This document shows positions 9,030 to 18,531 of a DNA stretch of 64,000 bases, piece after piece. Origin of the DNA: Labilibaculum euxinicum (GTDB lineage: Bacteria > Bacteroidota > Bacteroidia > Bacteroidales > Marinifilaceae); the NCBI RefSeq assembly GCF_009795715.1, contig NZ_WTCR01000005.1:248001-312000 (forward strand), written 5' to 3'. Every line of letters begins with the position of its first letter. The first letter of the stretch is position 1. Both the position numbers and the translations under genes were made by a program. The notes under the pieces are model-generated. The model searched no databases and was not told the DNA's origin. It was given only the letters and a program-made list of their open reading frames with translations.

Positions 9030-9095
9030 ATTTTTAATGTACATCAAACTTTGCTTTGATGTACATTAAAATAAAGTTTGATGTACATTAAAAAT
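9030..9095. repeat. 23-bp perfect inverted repeat with a third copy in the loop
   Basis: TTTTTAATGTACATCAAACT begins at 9031 and its full 22-base arm (9031-9052) is the exact reverse complement of 9073-9094; positions 9030 and 9095 extend the pairing. The 20-base loop contains a third copy of the core TTTGATGTACATTAAA (9055-9070). The core includes the palindrome ATGTACAT. It lies 91 bases beyond the stop of the hybrid regulator gene. Confidence 0.7.
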
Positions 9096-9186
9096 AATTA
9101 TTGCCTAGATAAAACAAATAACTTTACCTGTACACAGTAAGGAATACTACTTAAGAATGTATCACAATAAGCCTACTTAAAAAGTT

Positions 9187-12051
9187 TTAATTGGAATGTT
9201 CCTTTATATACTCGGAGGGAGTACAACCTTGAATCTCTTTAAAGCATTTGGAAAAATACGAAGTATCGTTAAATCCGGTAGAAAAACAAACATCACTAAT
9301 ATTCACATCTGGGTTCAATAAAATTTCCGAGGCCATTTTTATTCTTTGCGTTCTGATGAATGCAGTAGCTGACAGTCCGGTTAAAGCTTTTAACTTACGA
9401 TGAAGTTGTGTTCGGCTCATTAAAGTCTCCTCGCAAAACTGATCTACAGTAAAATCCGGATTGTGTAAATTCGCTTCCAGAACTTTCTGCAATGTTCTTG
9501 CAAATTTCTCTTCTTCAGATGGAAACACAATATTTAAAGGACTGATAACTATTTCATTTTGATACTTTTTCTGCATCTCTTTTCTTGTGGCAATTAGTCT
9601 TTCAACCTTAACGATTAAAGCCTGAGCATTAAATGGTTTCACGATGTAATCATCTGCACCGGATTTAAGACCATCCAATTCATTGTCATCACCAACTTTG
9701 GCAGTCAATAAAATAATGGGTATGTGATTGGTTTTCACATCTGCTTTTAAGCAGGAACAAAGCTCAACACCACCAACTTTTGGCATCATTACATCCGAAA
9801 TAATCAAATCAGGAATATATTCGATTGCCATCTTAATCCCAATTTCCCCGTCTTCAGCTTCTAAAATTTTGTATTTATGAATAAAGTAAGTCTTGATGTA
9901 TTTCCGCATATCTAAATTATCCTCAACAAGCAACAATACGGGCAAATCTTCAATTTTCACCTCGTTTTCTTCTTCCGGGTTCAAATCTGAATTTACTTCA
10001 TAAAACTGCTCCTCTTTTTTTGCCAGAGGTAAAAACGATATTTCGTTTGCCTTAAAATGATCTTTAGATGTTGGCAACAACAATTCAAATTGAATGATTT
10101 GACTATTGGAACAACTAACCTTTATGGGTGCACGGTAAAGAGCACACAGTTCCTTCACCAAAGAGAGTCCAATACCGGTTCCTTGTGTTTCGTTTTCGCC
10201 TGCACGATAAAAACGATCAAAGATATGCGACAATTGCTCTTTGGTTAATGTGCAGCCCGAATTACTTACGGTGATTTTAATATGATCATTAAACGCAGCA
10301 AGCTTCAGTTCAACATTACCATTTCCGGGAACAAACTTAAATGCATTGGATAATAAATTGGTAATTATTATTTCGACAATATTCATATCGAACCAAACAT
10401 CTCCTGATTCATTTATTTCCAATTGATAATTTATCTTTTTCTCAGATGCCTGATAAGTAAACGAATTTGAAATTCCTTTAAGCAATGTTGACAAATCGCC
10501 TTCCTGAGCAGCAATAGCAAAATGACCGGCATCAATTTTAGAAAGGTTTAAAAGTTGATCGACTAATGCAAGTAATCTGTTGGTGTTACGTAGAATCAGT
10601 TTCATCTCATCCTGCTCCTCATTACTATGAGGCCGGGCTAAATGCTTTTCTACCGGACCTGTAATTAACGTTAAAGGTGTTCTAAATTCATGGGAGATAC
10701 TACTGAAAAATTTTGATTTCATCTGATTAACAATCTGTAACTCTCTTGAAACCTTTTGTTTGTTCTTGTATAAATAATAAAAAAATGCAGCCAATCCTCC
10801 AAAGAGCAAAAGCAGAACTCCAAACTGATTTCTCTGCATTTTTTTTGATTCTCCAATCAATTGATTTCTGGTATTCAACAGCTCAATCTGATGGGTTTTA
10901 TTTTCCGATTGATATTTAAATTCCAAATCATTCATTACGCGAACTGATTCGCTGTTGTATAACGAATCGGTATAATTTTTATGCAATAACAGAGCATCAC
11001 TTGCCTCCCGATATCTTCCTGTTGCATAATAGACTTCATACAAAACCTTATTCGCAAACATTAGATTATCAACAGAATGAATTTCTTTTGAAATTAATCG
11101 TCCTTCCAACAAATTCTTTTCAGCTTCCTTGTATCGTTTTAACTTCGAACAAACATTACCATGCTGAATTAGTATCGTACTTAAGTAACGCTTATCATTT
11201 TTTTTCCGCTGCAAAGCGAGTGCCTGCTCAAAATACCCATAAGCTTTCTCATATTCATTTTGAAACATTTTCACTTGTCCCAAAAGCTGATAACAAATAC
11301 CCTCACCAATAGGATTCCCACGTAATTTTGACAGCTCCAGCGATTTATTAATATAGTAATTGGCCGAATCAGCTTCCTGCAAATCAAGGTAGGCTTCTCC
11401 AACATTGCCATAACTAATCTCTAAATGATATTTATTGTCGCTGCTTACTCCATATTTTAAAGATTCCCGAAAATAGGATAAGGCCTTTTCATATTCTTTT
11501 TGCACCAAATAGATATTTCCAATTCCATTTTCAGCAATTGCCTTGCCATATAAATTGTTAGTAAATTCTGTTGTACTGATTGATGAAACAAAATAATTAA
11601 GAGCCTCTTCATTCCGATCGGTTTTTCGACAGACAACCCCCAGCTCATTGTAGATTCTGCCTAATTTATAGTGATCTTTTATTTTATGAGCAAAGGGCAG
11701 TGACTTTTGATAGTAATATTTAGCAGAATCGTAGCCATGTGTATATCGATGGTTTACCCCTATCCGATAATATATTTCTGCCAGGCCGGTAGTATCCTTA
11801 TCAGTTTTAATTTTATTCAAAAGCAGATGCAAATAAGACGGATATTCATCTTTTAAAATTTTCCGGTTATCAGATACAAGGCCGATTACACTATCAGAAT
11901 TTTTCATTTTCCCTTCAACCATAACCAGCTCATTTATGGCTGCTTTCAGGCTATCTAAATCATGAAACCGGACTTTCTTATAATCATCCTTAGCATAAGC
12001 TTCAGTAATTAGTATCGTGAAAAGAAAGAAAAAAAAGAAATTTTTTATCAT
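9187..12051 (-). CDS. hybrid two-component sensor kinase/AraC response regulator with TPR sensor
   Basis: This 954-residue one-protein phosphorelay has a signal peptide at 1-20 and TPR repeats at about 70-390 (for example AIAENGIGNIYLVQKEYEKA and LLGQVKMFQNEYEKAYGYFE). A transmembrane helix lies near 408-427. The HisKA domain has FFSSISHEFRTPLTLI with phospho-acceptor His454. The HATPase domain has NLLSNAFKFVPGNG and GTGIGLSLVKEL. The receiver domain has phospho-acceptor Asp753 in LIISDVMMP and the conserved KPF. The C-terminus is an AraC-type HTH (FCEETLMSRTQLHRKLKALT, then FNDTSYFSKCFKEIQGCTPS). The TPR sensor replaces the beta-propeller sensor usual in polysaccharide-utilisation HTCS proteins. 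No SusC/SusD pair adjoins; the neighbouring target is probably the envelope run at 917-8320. Confidence 0.93.
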   Translation of the reverse strand: MIKNFFFFFLFTILITEAYAKDDYKKVRFHDLDSLKAAINELVMVEGKMKNSDSVIGLVSDNRKILKDEYPSYLHLLLNKIKTDKDTTGLAEIYYRIGVNHRYTHGYDSAKYYYQKSLPFAHKIKDHYKLGRIYNELGVVCRKTDRNEEALNYFVSSISTTEFTNNLYGKAIAENGIGNIYLVQKEYEKALSYFRESLKYGVSSDNKYHLEISYGNVGEAYLDLQEADSANYYINKSLELSKLRGNPIGEGICYQLLGQVKMFQNEYEKAYGYFEQALALQRKKNDKRYLSTILIQHGNVCSKLKRYKEAEKNLLEGRLISKEIHSVDNLMFANKVLYEVYYATGRYREASDALLLHKNYTDSLYNSESVRVMNDLEFKYQSENKTHQIELLNTRNQLIGESKKMQRNQFGVLLLLFGGLAAFFYYLYKNKQKVSRELQIVNQMKSKFFSSISHEFRTPLTLITGPVEKHLARPHSNEEQDEMKLILRNTNRLLALVDQLLNLSKIDAGHFAIAAQEGDLSTLLKGISNSFTYQASEKKINYQLEINESGDVWFDMNIVEIIITNLLSNAFKFVPGNGNVELKLAAFNDHIKITVSNSGCTLTKEQLSHIFDRFYRAGENETQGTGIGLSLVKELCALYRAPIKVSCSNSQIIQFELLLPTSKDHFKANEISFLPLAKKEEQFYEVNSDLNPEEENEVKIEDLPVLLLVEDNLDMRKYIKTYFIHKYKILEAEDGEIGIKMAIEYIPDLIISDVMMPKVGGVELCSCLKADVKTNHIPIILLTAKVGDDNELDGLKSGADDYIVKPFNAQALIVKVERLIATRKEMQKKYQNEIVISPLNIVFPSEEEKFARTLQKVLEANLHNPDFTVDQFCEETLMSRTQLHRKLKALTGLSATAFIRTQRIKMASEILLNPDVNISDVCFSTGFNDTSYFSKCFKEIQGCTPSEYIKEHSN

Positions 12052-12485
12052 ATTATCAACTATAAATCTTCTTAAAAAAAACGACTAAAAAATACCCGTT
12101 AAATATAACACCAATCCTCAAAAGCAACCAAACTCCGTAAAAGATTGCCCTAAACATTCTGAATGAGTGAATTTAAGCCAAAAATAATGCAGATGCAAAT
12201 ATATCACAGAACTTAACAAAACAATAATCTTAGTGTGCATTTTAAACCTAAAATATTCCATATTCATCAAACAGTAATCCTAATTAAATATTTACCCTAC
12301 TACTTTTAGTAAAATTGATTGAAACCTTACACTGCAACTTATTTTATTAGTTCAGATTTTACCGGTTATCCGAAGCCACTCTACGCTTAAAATCTCCCTG
12401 ATTTGGAATATTTATTAGTATCTTTACCATCCCTTATATACACATTTACACGCCTTGTTATTTAGTAAGGCAAAAGGATTTTACA
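12052..12485. other. 434-base divergent spacer
   Basis: This separates the hybrid regulator from cysH. Apart from the candidate leftward promoter at 12196-12224 I see no hairpin, riboswitch-like structure or further gene. A rightward promoter for cysH is not obvious. Confidence 0.5.
12196..12224 (-). promoter_or_regulatory. candidate promoter of the hybrid regulator gene
   Basis: Read on the minus strand, TTG at 12222-12224 is followed after 18 bases by TATATTTG (12196-12203), matching the Bacteroidota -33/-7 pattern. The start codon at 12051 would leave a leader of about 140 bases. Confidence 0.4.
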
Positions 12486-13148
12486 ATGAATTTTGAAAGC
12501 ATAAAAAAGAAACTTGAGCAATACAAAGCCGAAGGAAAGACGATGTTTACCACATCCTCTTTTCAATCGCACAGTCTTGTTTTACTTCATATTATCAGCC
12601 GAATAGACAATACAATACCTGTTTATTTTATCAATACCGGATTTTTATTCCCTGAAACCATTCAGTTTAAAGATCAAATCGCCGAAGAATTTGGATTGAA
12701 AATTATCGATGCAAAATCTTCAATACCAAAAGCACAACAAAAAGATGCGAAAGGAAATTTTCTTTTCACCTCTGATCCTGATTACTGTTGTTTCCTAAAT
12801 AAAGTACAACCTCTGGATGGTGTTTTGGCAGATCACGATGTTTGGATCAATGGTGTTCGGGCAGATCAGTCGGCTGTTCGAAAAGCGATGAATATTGAAC
12901 AGGATGCTCCTCATGGTGTCACCCGGTTTCATCCGATGTTAGACTGGAGCAAGCAGGAAATTTACAAATACATTAAAGAGCACAATCTTCCCCGTCATCC
13001 GCTCGAAGCAAAAGGTTACGACAGCATTGGCTGTGAGCCTTGTACACGAAAAATGACTCTGGGCGATGATCGGTCGGCACGATGGTTTGGAATGAAAAAA
13101 ACCGAATGTGGTTTAAATACCGATTTGGTAATTAAAAAAGATAAATAA
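12486..13148 (+). CDS. cysH: adenylylsulfate/phosphoadenylylsulfate reductase family protein
   Basis: This 220-residue protein is of the thioredoxin-dependent APS/PAPS reductase family, which reduces activated sulfate to sulfite in the cytoplasm. It carries the cysteine pairs that bind a [4Fe-4S] cluster in APS-type enzymes: Cys101-Cys102 (DYCCFLNK) and Cys183/Cys186 (GCEPCTRK). The catalytic cysteine is in the C-terminal KKTECGLN motif (Cys208). The nucleotide-binding loop near residues 22-30 reads TTSSFQSHS. No other sulfate-assimilation gene is adjacent; the next gene is an SDR protein 39 bases downstream. The family is secure. The APS over PAPS preference follows from the cluster cysteines. 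Confidence 0.88.
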   Translation: MNFESIKKKLEQYKAEGKTMFTTSSFQSHSLVLLHIISRIDNTIPVYFINTGFLFPETIQFKDQIAEEFGLKIIDAKSSIPKAQQKDAKGNFLFTSDPDYCCFLNKVQPLDGVLADHDVWINGVRADQSAVRKAMNIEQDAPHGVTRFHPMLDWSKQEIYKYIKEHNLPRHPLEAKGYDSIGCEPCTRKMTLGDDRSARWFGMKKTECGLNTDLVIKKDK

Positions 13149-13187
13149 TAATTACAGCTAATAATCCGAAATTAAAACACAGATACA

Positions 13188-14105
13188 ATGAGAGTATTAA
13201 TTACAGGTGGTGCCGGTTACATTGGCACCGAATTATGCATAAAATTGAATCAGAATCCTGATGTAAAAGAGATTATTGTATTGGATAATCTGCATCAGGC
13301 TAACTTCAATCTGTTTTTACACTCCCAAATAAAACCTGGCAAACTAACTTTTGTTAGAGGTGAACTTTTGGATTCAAGAACTCTCGATAAAATTATAAAA
13401 GATATTGATGTAGTTTATCATCTTGCGGCTGAAAATTCGGACAACGATAAGCTTCATCATCTTCATGAGCAGGTTAATAATTGGGGAACTGCTGAGTTGG
13501 TTTATGCTATAGAAGAAAGCAAGGTAAAGCAATTGATATACGTTAGTTCAACCGCTGTTTACGGTTATTCTGATAATGAATTCGACATTTACTCCATTCC
13601 TGAACCAACAACTTCATTGGGAAGTTCTACATTAAGAGGAGAACAACATGTTGAACGAATCATGTCGAAAATAAACACTCAGATTATTCGTTTGGGAAAT
13701 GTTTTTGGTTACGGTGTAAGCATGAATATGAAAGGAATTTTAAACAGTTTACTTTTCGATTCTCATTTTGTGGGTCGTATTTCCATCCACGGAAGTGGAA
13801 ACCAAAAACGTCCGTTTATTTCTTTGGAAAAAACCAGCAGCATCTTAGCCAATCTTTTGGGTGGCAAATTAGATTCCGGAGTTTATAATCTGGTGGAATA
13901 CAACAAATCAATTATGGATATAGTGGAAGTTATTCAAGCCCAAAATCCGGATATGGAAATGATTTTCACCAACCAGCATCTTGAACTGCCACAACAATTG
14001 GTTACTGTTGATGAGCGAATTATGAAATTGTACGAAGGAGAAAAATTAGGCTTTGAAGAAGAACTAAAAATACTTAAAGAACATTTTGAGGCTTCAAGCC
14101 TATAA
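13188..14105 (+). CDS. extended SDR (NAD-dependent epimerase-like) protein lacking YxxxK
   Basis: This 305-residue protein begins with the Rossmann signature LITGGAGYIGTEL (GxxGxxG at about residues 7-13) and keeps VVYHLAAE and YVSSTAVYG, all typical of NAD(P)-dependent nucleotide-sugar epimerase/dehydratases. The expected catalytic YxxxK after that strand is missing. The corresponding segment is PEPTTSLGSSTLRGEQHVER, where the best alignment gives Ser146 and Arg150. It may therefore be a binding or scaffold protein, or use altered chemistry. It follows cysH by 39 bases on the same strand and ends just before a strong terminator hairpin. Confidence 0.8.
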   Translation: MRVLITGGAGYIGTELCIKLNQNPDVKEIIVLDNLHQANFNLFLHSQIKPGKLTFVRGELLDSRTLDKIIKDIDVVYHLAAENSDNDKLHHLHEQVNNWGTAELVYAIEESKVKQLIYVSSTAVYGYSDNEFDIYSIPEPTTSLGSSTLRGEQHVERIMSKINTQIIRLGNVFGYGVSMNMKGILNSLLFDSHFVGRISIHGSGNQKRPFISLEKTSSILANLLGGKLDSGVYNLVEYNKSIMDIVEVIQAQNPDMEMIFTNQHLELPQQLVTVDERIMKLYEGEKLGFEEELKILKEHFEASSL

Positions 14106-14126
14106 AAGCTATTTGTTGCCAGATAC

Positions 14127-14162
14127 AAAAAAGCTTGATTCGAGAATGAATCAAGCTTTTTT
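14127..14162. terminator. bidirectional terminator between convergent genes
   Basis: The arm AAAAAAGCTTGATTC (14127-14141) pairs perfectly with 14148-14162 around the loop GAGAAT. A-tract and T-tract flanks let it serve the SDR gene and the convergent lipoprotein gene. Confidence 0.9.
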
Positions 14163-14182
14163 TTGTTTTCTACCACGAGTCA

Positions 14183-14638
14183 TTATTTTATTCTTTTGTA
14201 AAATACCGTAGACTTTAATGGATCTGAAGTCCCTGAAGCCAAACCAATTGTATCATCATCAATAAACTCTAGCTTAAATTCCTTACTCGTATCTAATCCG
14301 TAAGTGGAAAATAATCCGGCTCCAATTTTTTTTTCCGTCAGTCGAAACTGAAAGTTTGAAGACCTTTTAATATTACTTACAAGAACATCACCTGGTTCCA
14401 AAAATAAGTTCACATATTTATTTGAGTTAATATTCAGAACCTTGCCTACAAAACCACCATTTTCGGTACGCTCTATAGATACTTTGATTCCATCCAGCAT
14501 CGATCGTCCTTTCAACTCCCAAATTCCAATAAACTTATCATCCGATACTTTTTTCATGTTTTCAGTATCGCAATTCGTAAAAAACAGAGCAAAGGATATC
14601 AGTATAATATTTTTTAAAAATATGTGGTAATATTTCAT
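14183..14638 (-). CDS. hypothetical lipoprotein
   Basis: This 151-residue protein has a hydrophobic leader ending in a lipobox (ILISFALFFTNC), so Cys23 is probably acylated. The mature domain starts FIGIWELKGRSMLDGIKVSI and is a compact beta-rich unit with a G-x-W start. This resembles the small lipocalin-like or DUF2147-like exported proteins, though I cannot assign it firmly. It is convergent with the SDR gene and shares its terminator. It follows the AI-2E transporter gene by 37 bases on the same strand, so it may be its operon partner. Confidence 0.55.
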   Translation of the reverse strand: MKYYHIFLKNIILISFALFFTNCDTENMKKVSDDKFIGIWELKGRSMLDGIKVSIERTENGGFVGKVLNINSNKYVNLFLEPGDVLVSNIKRSSNFQFRLTEKKIGAGLFSTYGLDTSKEFKLEFIDDDTIGLASGTSDPLKSTVFYKRIK

Positions 14639-14675
14639 TCTTAATTTAGATTAACTCATTAATAATTAATTTCAC

Positions 14676-15776
14676 TTATATCTTTTCCGTTAATTTCTTT
14701 ACAAACCGGTATTTGTTAAAAAACTCTTTTGCTATAACACGCATAATTGTGTAAGATGGTATTGCCAGCATCATTCCTAAAATACCTGCCATACTTCCTG
14801 CCATGATAATCACAATAAAAATCTCGAGAGGATGAGCATTTACACTATTGGAATAAATTAAGGGTTGAAACAAAATATTGTCGATAATCTGAACTGTGGC
14901 AAATACAAGTGCCATATATCCCAAAAGAGGAACAATTCCCGTATAAAAATCAATATCTAAATTGGTGGCAATTCCAATAATCATTCCAAAACAGGCTCCA
15001 ATAATTGGTCCTATATATGGAATCACATTCATGATTCCAGCAAACAGCCCAATTACAACTGCGGTACTAAAAGGCAAACCAACAATGGTAAGACCAATGG
15101 TTACCATAAAACCAACGAGTATCACCTCAAAAAACAGTCCTACAAAATAGCGCATTAACAGTTTTTTTATCGAGTCCAATACATGGCGAACACCTTCTTC
15201 GTTGCGGGCCGGAACCAAAACCACAACCCCCTCGGTAAACAAACTGCTGTCCTTCAAAAAGAAAAAAGTAATGAAAGAGATCGAAAACAAAGCAATAAAT
15301 GCATTTCCCAAAGTACCAACCAGCGAACCAAAAATATCCGAAACATCAGATATTTTCACAAATGATGAAATATTTTTAACCAGTACTGCTTTCAGGTCAA
15401 AAGTCTCGCCATTGGAAGAATACTTCACCACAAATGCTTCTATTTTTTGCATTGGTTCTTCAAGACTTTGAACTGCCGCATTCACATCTATATTTGATAG
15501 ATCCTGGGCCTGCGATGCAATCATTGGAATGAAGGTGCGGAAGAACATGATCATGACCATCCACAAAAGAATGAGTGTTATCCCCGCCGACAAAACCGAA
15601 GGGAATTGCCATTTCTTAATTTTTAAACCATTTAAAAAGTCGACAACCGGACGTCCGATGAAAGAAAGAACAACCGAAATTAAAACGTAGGTTACTATGT
15701 TACTGAAATACCAAAACAATAGCCCTAACAAGATTAAACCAAGAGCTACAATAAAATATTTTCCTTTTTCATTCAT
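14676..15776 (-). CDS. AI-2E family transporter (PF01594)
   Basis: The ATG at 15776 (MNEKGKYFIVALGLILLGLL) is preferred over one 69 bases upstream, because it puts the first membrane helix at the usual distance. The 366-residue product has about seven to eight membrane segments and the family's conserved late region. Key pieces there are FSTAVVIGLFAGIMNVIPYI with GPIIGA, then ILFQPLIYSNSVNAHPLEIF and GILGMMLAIPSYTIMRV. The family includes autoinducer exporters and sodium/proton antiporters, so the substrate cannot be named. It is flanked by the lon terminator upstream and a lipoprotein gene downstream. Confidence 0.85.
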   Translation of the reverse strand: MNEKGKYFIVALGLILLGLLFWYFSNIVTYVLISVVLSFIGRPVVDFLNGLKIKKWQFPSVLSAGITLILLWMVMIMFFRTFIPMIASQAQDLSNIDVNAAVQSLEEPMQKIEAFVVKYSSNGETFDLKAVLVKNISSFVKISDVSDIFGSLVGTLGNAFIALFSISFITFFFLKDSSLFTEGVVVLVPARNEEGVRHVLDSIKKLLMRYFVGLFFEVILVGFMVTIGLTIVGLPFSTAVVIGLFAGIMNVIPYIGPIIGACFGMIIGIATNLDIDFYTGIVPLLGYMALVFATVQIIDNILFQPLIYSNSVNAHPLEIFIVIIMAGSMAGILGMMLAIPSYTIMRVIAKEFFNKYRFVKKLTEKI

Positions 15777-15842
15777 AGGTTTGAAATTAAATTGGTATAA
15801 CAGTTTAAAAGTAAGAAATTTTATGGTTTCAAGGAACCGAAA

Positions 15843-15868
15843 CAAAAAAGGCTTTCTTTCGAAAGCCC
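15843..15868 (-). terminator. terminator after lon
   Basis: Minus-strand GGCTTTC-GAAA-GAAAGCC (plus 15850-15867) is followed by a run of Ts. It sits 21 bases past the lon stop. Confidence 0.85.
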
Positions 15869-15888
15869 TTTCCTAAATCTAATCCAAA

Positions 15889-18357
15889 TTATAATTTTAT
15901 GGGATTATCTACTTTCTGTTTCATCAAGGCAATATCCAAAACTTCCATAATCTCATCAACAAAGTGGAATTTAAGACCTTTTAAATAAATATCCTTAATT
16001 TCCTCAATGTCTTTTTTATTCTGATTGCAAAGTATAATTTCCTTAATTCCGGCTCTCTTGGCTGCAAGAATTTTTTCCTTAATTCCTCCAACCGGCAACA
16101 CTTTTCCGCGAAGAGTAATTTCACCAGTCATAGCCAAGTGTTTTTTCACTTTGCGTTGTGTGAAAATTGAAGCCATGGCAGTCACCATAGTAACTCCAGC
16201 TGAAGGTCCGTCTTTTGGAATTGCTCCTTCGGGTACGTGAACATGAAGATTCCACTCATCGAAAGTTTCCTTTTTAATCCCCAATGCACCACAGTGTGCT
16301 CTCAAATATTCTTGTGCCAGCAATGCTGATTCTTTCATAACATCGCCCAAGTTCCCGGTAAGAGTTAATTTCCCTTTACCAGCCGACAAACTTGATTCGA
16401 TGAACAAAATTTCACCACCAACCGAAGTCCAGGCCAAACCCGTAACCACACCGGCATATTCATTCCCTTGATATTTATCGCGGTTAAAGATTGGTGCACC
16501 TAAAAGTTCTTTAAGATCCAAAATCTTTATATTGATATCATATTCCTCTTCCATTGCAACCTTACGGGCAACACGTCTCATTAGCTTGGCAATTCGTTGA
16601 TCCAAGGCTCTTACACCCGACTCACGAGTATATTTATCGATGATTTCGGCAATTACCTCCTTCGAGATTTTAATATTATCAGCAGTAATACCATGATTCT
16701 CCATTTGCTTTGGAATCAAATGAGTCTTGGCAATCTGTACTTTTTCTTCCTGAATGTAACCACTTACATCAATCATTTCCATACGATCGCGAAGAGGAGC
16801 TGAAATCGCCCCAATATTATTGGCCGTTGCTACAAACATCACATTCGACAAATCGTAGTCTACATCCAAAAAATTATCATGAAACGCACTATTCTGCTCA
16901 GGATCAAGAACCTCTAATAAAGCCGAAGATGGATCTCCTCTAAAATCATTACTTACTTTATCAATCTCATCCAAAATAAAAACTGGATTGGATGAACCGG
17001 CTTTTTTCATTCCCTGAATAATTCTTCCCGGCATTGCACCAATATATGTCTTTCTGTGACCACGAATTTCTGACTCGTCATGCAAACCGCCTAGAGACAT
17101 TCTGGCATATTTTCGATCCAAGGCTCTCGCAATTGATTTTCCTAAAGATGTTTTACCCACTCCCGGAGGCCCGTACAAACATAAAATCGGTGATTTTAAA
17201 TCCCCTTTTAGTTTTAATACAGCCAAATGCTCAATAATTCTGTCTTTTACTTTTTCCAAACCAAAGTGATCCTGATCCAGAATTTTTTGAGCTCTTTTCA
17301 AGTTAAAATTATCCTTGGTGCATTCGCTCCATGGTAAATCAAGAAGCTCCTCAAGGTAATTTAACTGCACCGAATATTCTGCAGAAGCAGGATTCAGACG
17401 CTGAAGTTTATTCAATTCTTTTTCAAAAACAGCTGCAACCTCGTCGGTCCATTTTTTTGTTTGTGCCCTTTCTTCCAACTCCTCTACATCCTGATCATTT
17501 GGTCCTCCGCCCAATTCATCCTGAATGGTTTTCATTTGCTGGTGCAGCAAGTATTCTCTTTGCTGCTGATCCATATCGGTTTTCACCTTGGTCTGAATAT
17601 CATCTTTCAGCTCCAAAACCTGCACTTCACGAACCAATAACTCCAAAAGCTTCATTGCTCTGCCGGCAATCTCCTCAATCTCCAGCAACTTCTGTTTCTG
17701 GTTGTGCTTAATTTCAGAATTGCTTGAAATAAAGTTGATTAAAAAGGAAGATCCTTCGATATTCTTAATTGCAAAACTAGCCTCATTAGGAATGTGCGGC
17801 GATAATTTAATCACCTTAACTGCCATATCCTTAACAGAAGATATAAGAGCTTTAAACTCATTATCTTCCTCAACAGGACGAATATCTTTCAGCGTTTTAA
17901 TCTTAGCAATGTGGTAAGGCTCCTCTGAAATCATTTCCTGCAACTCAAATCTCTTTTTACCTTGTAAAATAACTGTGGTAGAACCATCAGGCATTTCCAA
18001 AATTTTGATAATTTGAGCTACCGTTCCAATTTTATAAATATCATCGAAATGCGGATCTTCAACGCTCAAATCTATTTGAGTGGCGGCTCCCAACATCCCC
18101 TTCTTGCTGTATACTTCACGAACTAATTTCAAGGATTTCTCTCTTCCTACCGAAATAGGGATTACTACACCAGGAAATAAAACCGTGTTACGAAGAGGCA
18201 AAATTGGCAAACTGTCAGGAACAACTAGTTCGTCCAGCGCATTTTCATCCTCATCGGTTATAATTGGAATAAAATCTGAATCTTCGTCAATCATATTCGT
18301 CAATGCGATATCACTTATATTGATTTCAATCTTTCTGCTCATTATTTCGCTTGTCAT
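15889..18357 (-). CDS. lon: ATP-dependent Lon protease
   Basis: This is a cytoplasmic AAA+ serine protease of about 823 residues that degrades misfolded and regulatory proteins. It has the Lon N-terminal substrate domain ([19 protein letters not shown]), an ATPase module with Walker [13 protein letters not shown] and Walker [10 protein letters not shown], and a C-terminal protease domain. The catalytic dyad is Ser719 ([10 protein letters not shown]) and a lysine 43 residues on ([14 protein letters not shown]). The start at 18357 ([12 protein letters not shown]) fits the family length and the promoter whose -7 box is at 18384-18391. The frame stays open to 18429 but that start would precede the promoter; 18342 is an alternative. 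Confidence 0.95.
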   Translation of the reverse strand: MTSEIMSRKIEINISDIALTNMIDEDSDFIPIITDEDENALDELVVPDSLPILPLRNTVLFPGVVIPISVGREKSLKLVREVYSKKGMLGAATQIDLSVEDPHFDDIYKIGTVAQIIKILEMPDGSTTVILQGKKRFELQEMISEEPYHIAKIKTLKDIRPVEEDNEFKALISSVKDMAVKVIKLSPHIPNEASFAIKNIEGSSFLINFISSNSEIKHNQKQKLLEIEEIAGRAMKLLELLVREVQVLELKDDIQTKVKTDMDQQQREYLLHQQMKTIQDELGGGPNDQDVEELEERAQTKKWTDEVAAVFEKELNKLQRLNPASAEYSVQLNYLEELLDLPWSECTKDNFNLKRAQKILDQDHFGLEKVKDRIIEHLAVLKLKGDLKSPILCLYGPPGVGKTSLGKSIARALDRKYARMSLGGLHDESEIRGHRKTYIGAMPGRIIQGMKKAGSSNPVFILDEIDKVSNDFRGDPSSALLEVLDPEQNSAFHDNFLDVDYDLSNVMFVATANNIGAISAPLRDRMEMIDVSGYIQEEKVQIAKTHLIPKQMENHGITADNIKISKEVIAEIIDKYTRESGVRALDQRIAKLMRRVARKVAMEEEYDINIKILDLKELLGAPIFNRDKYQGNEYAGVVTGLAWTSVGGEILFIESSLSAGKGKLTLTGNLGDVMKESALLAQEYLRAHCGALGIKKETFDEWNLHVHVPEGAIPKDGPSAGVTMVTAMASIFTQRKVKKHLAMTGEITLRGKVLPVGGIKEKILAAKRAGIKEIILCNQNKKDIEEIKDIYLKGLKFHFVDEIMEVLDIALMKQKVDNPIKL

Positions 18358-18383
18358 GTTCTCATTACTCACTATAAAGAAAA

Positions 18384-18413
18384 CAAACTTATGTCCTGTA
18401 AAAAGTGACAAAA
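18384..18413 (-). promoter_or_regulatory. candidate lon promoter
   Basis: On the minus strand, TTTTG (18409-18413) is separated by 17 bases from TAAGTTTG (18384-18391). The position implies a leader of about 20 bases and supports the downstream lon start. Confidence 0.5.
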
Positions 18414-18531
18414 TGTCTGTTTCCACCAATATTAATAGGTCACTATTTACTTGGCAATAGCTATGCCAAAATAAAAAATGAGTTCTATCAGTTAACAGAA
18501 AGAACTCATATTAATATAATAAGGATTTGTG

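Larger units (their letters stand above)
8321..9186. other. 866-base gene-free region upstream of the envelope operon
   Basis: No ATG-initiated gene is convincing here. It holds the two phased direct repeats and the nested inverted repeat described separately. One plus-strand frame is open from 8792 to 9037 (81 codons) but has no ATG and no recognisable family. Confidence 0.6.
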
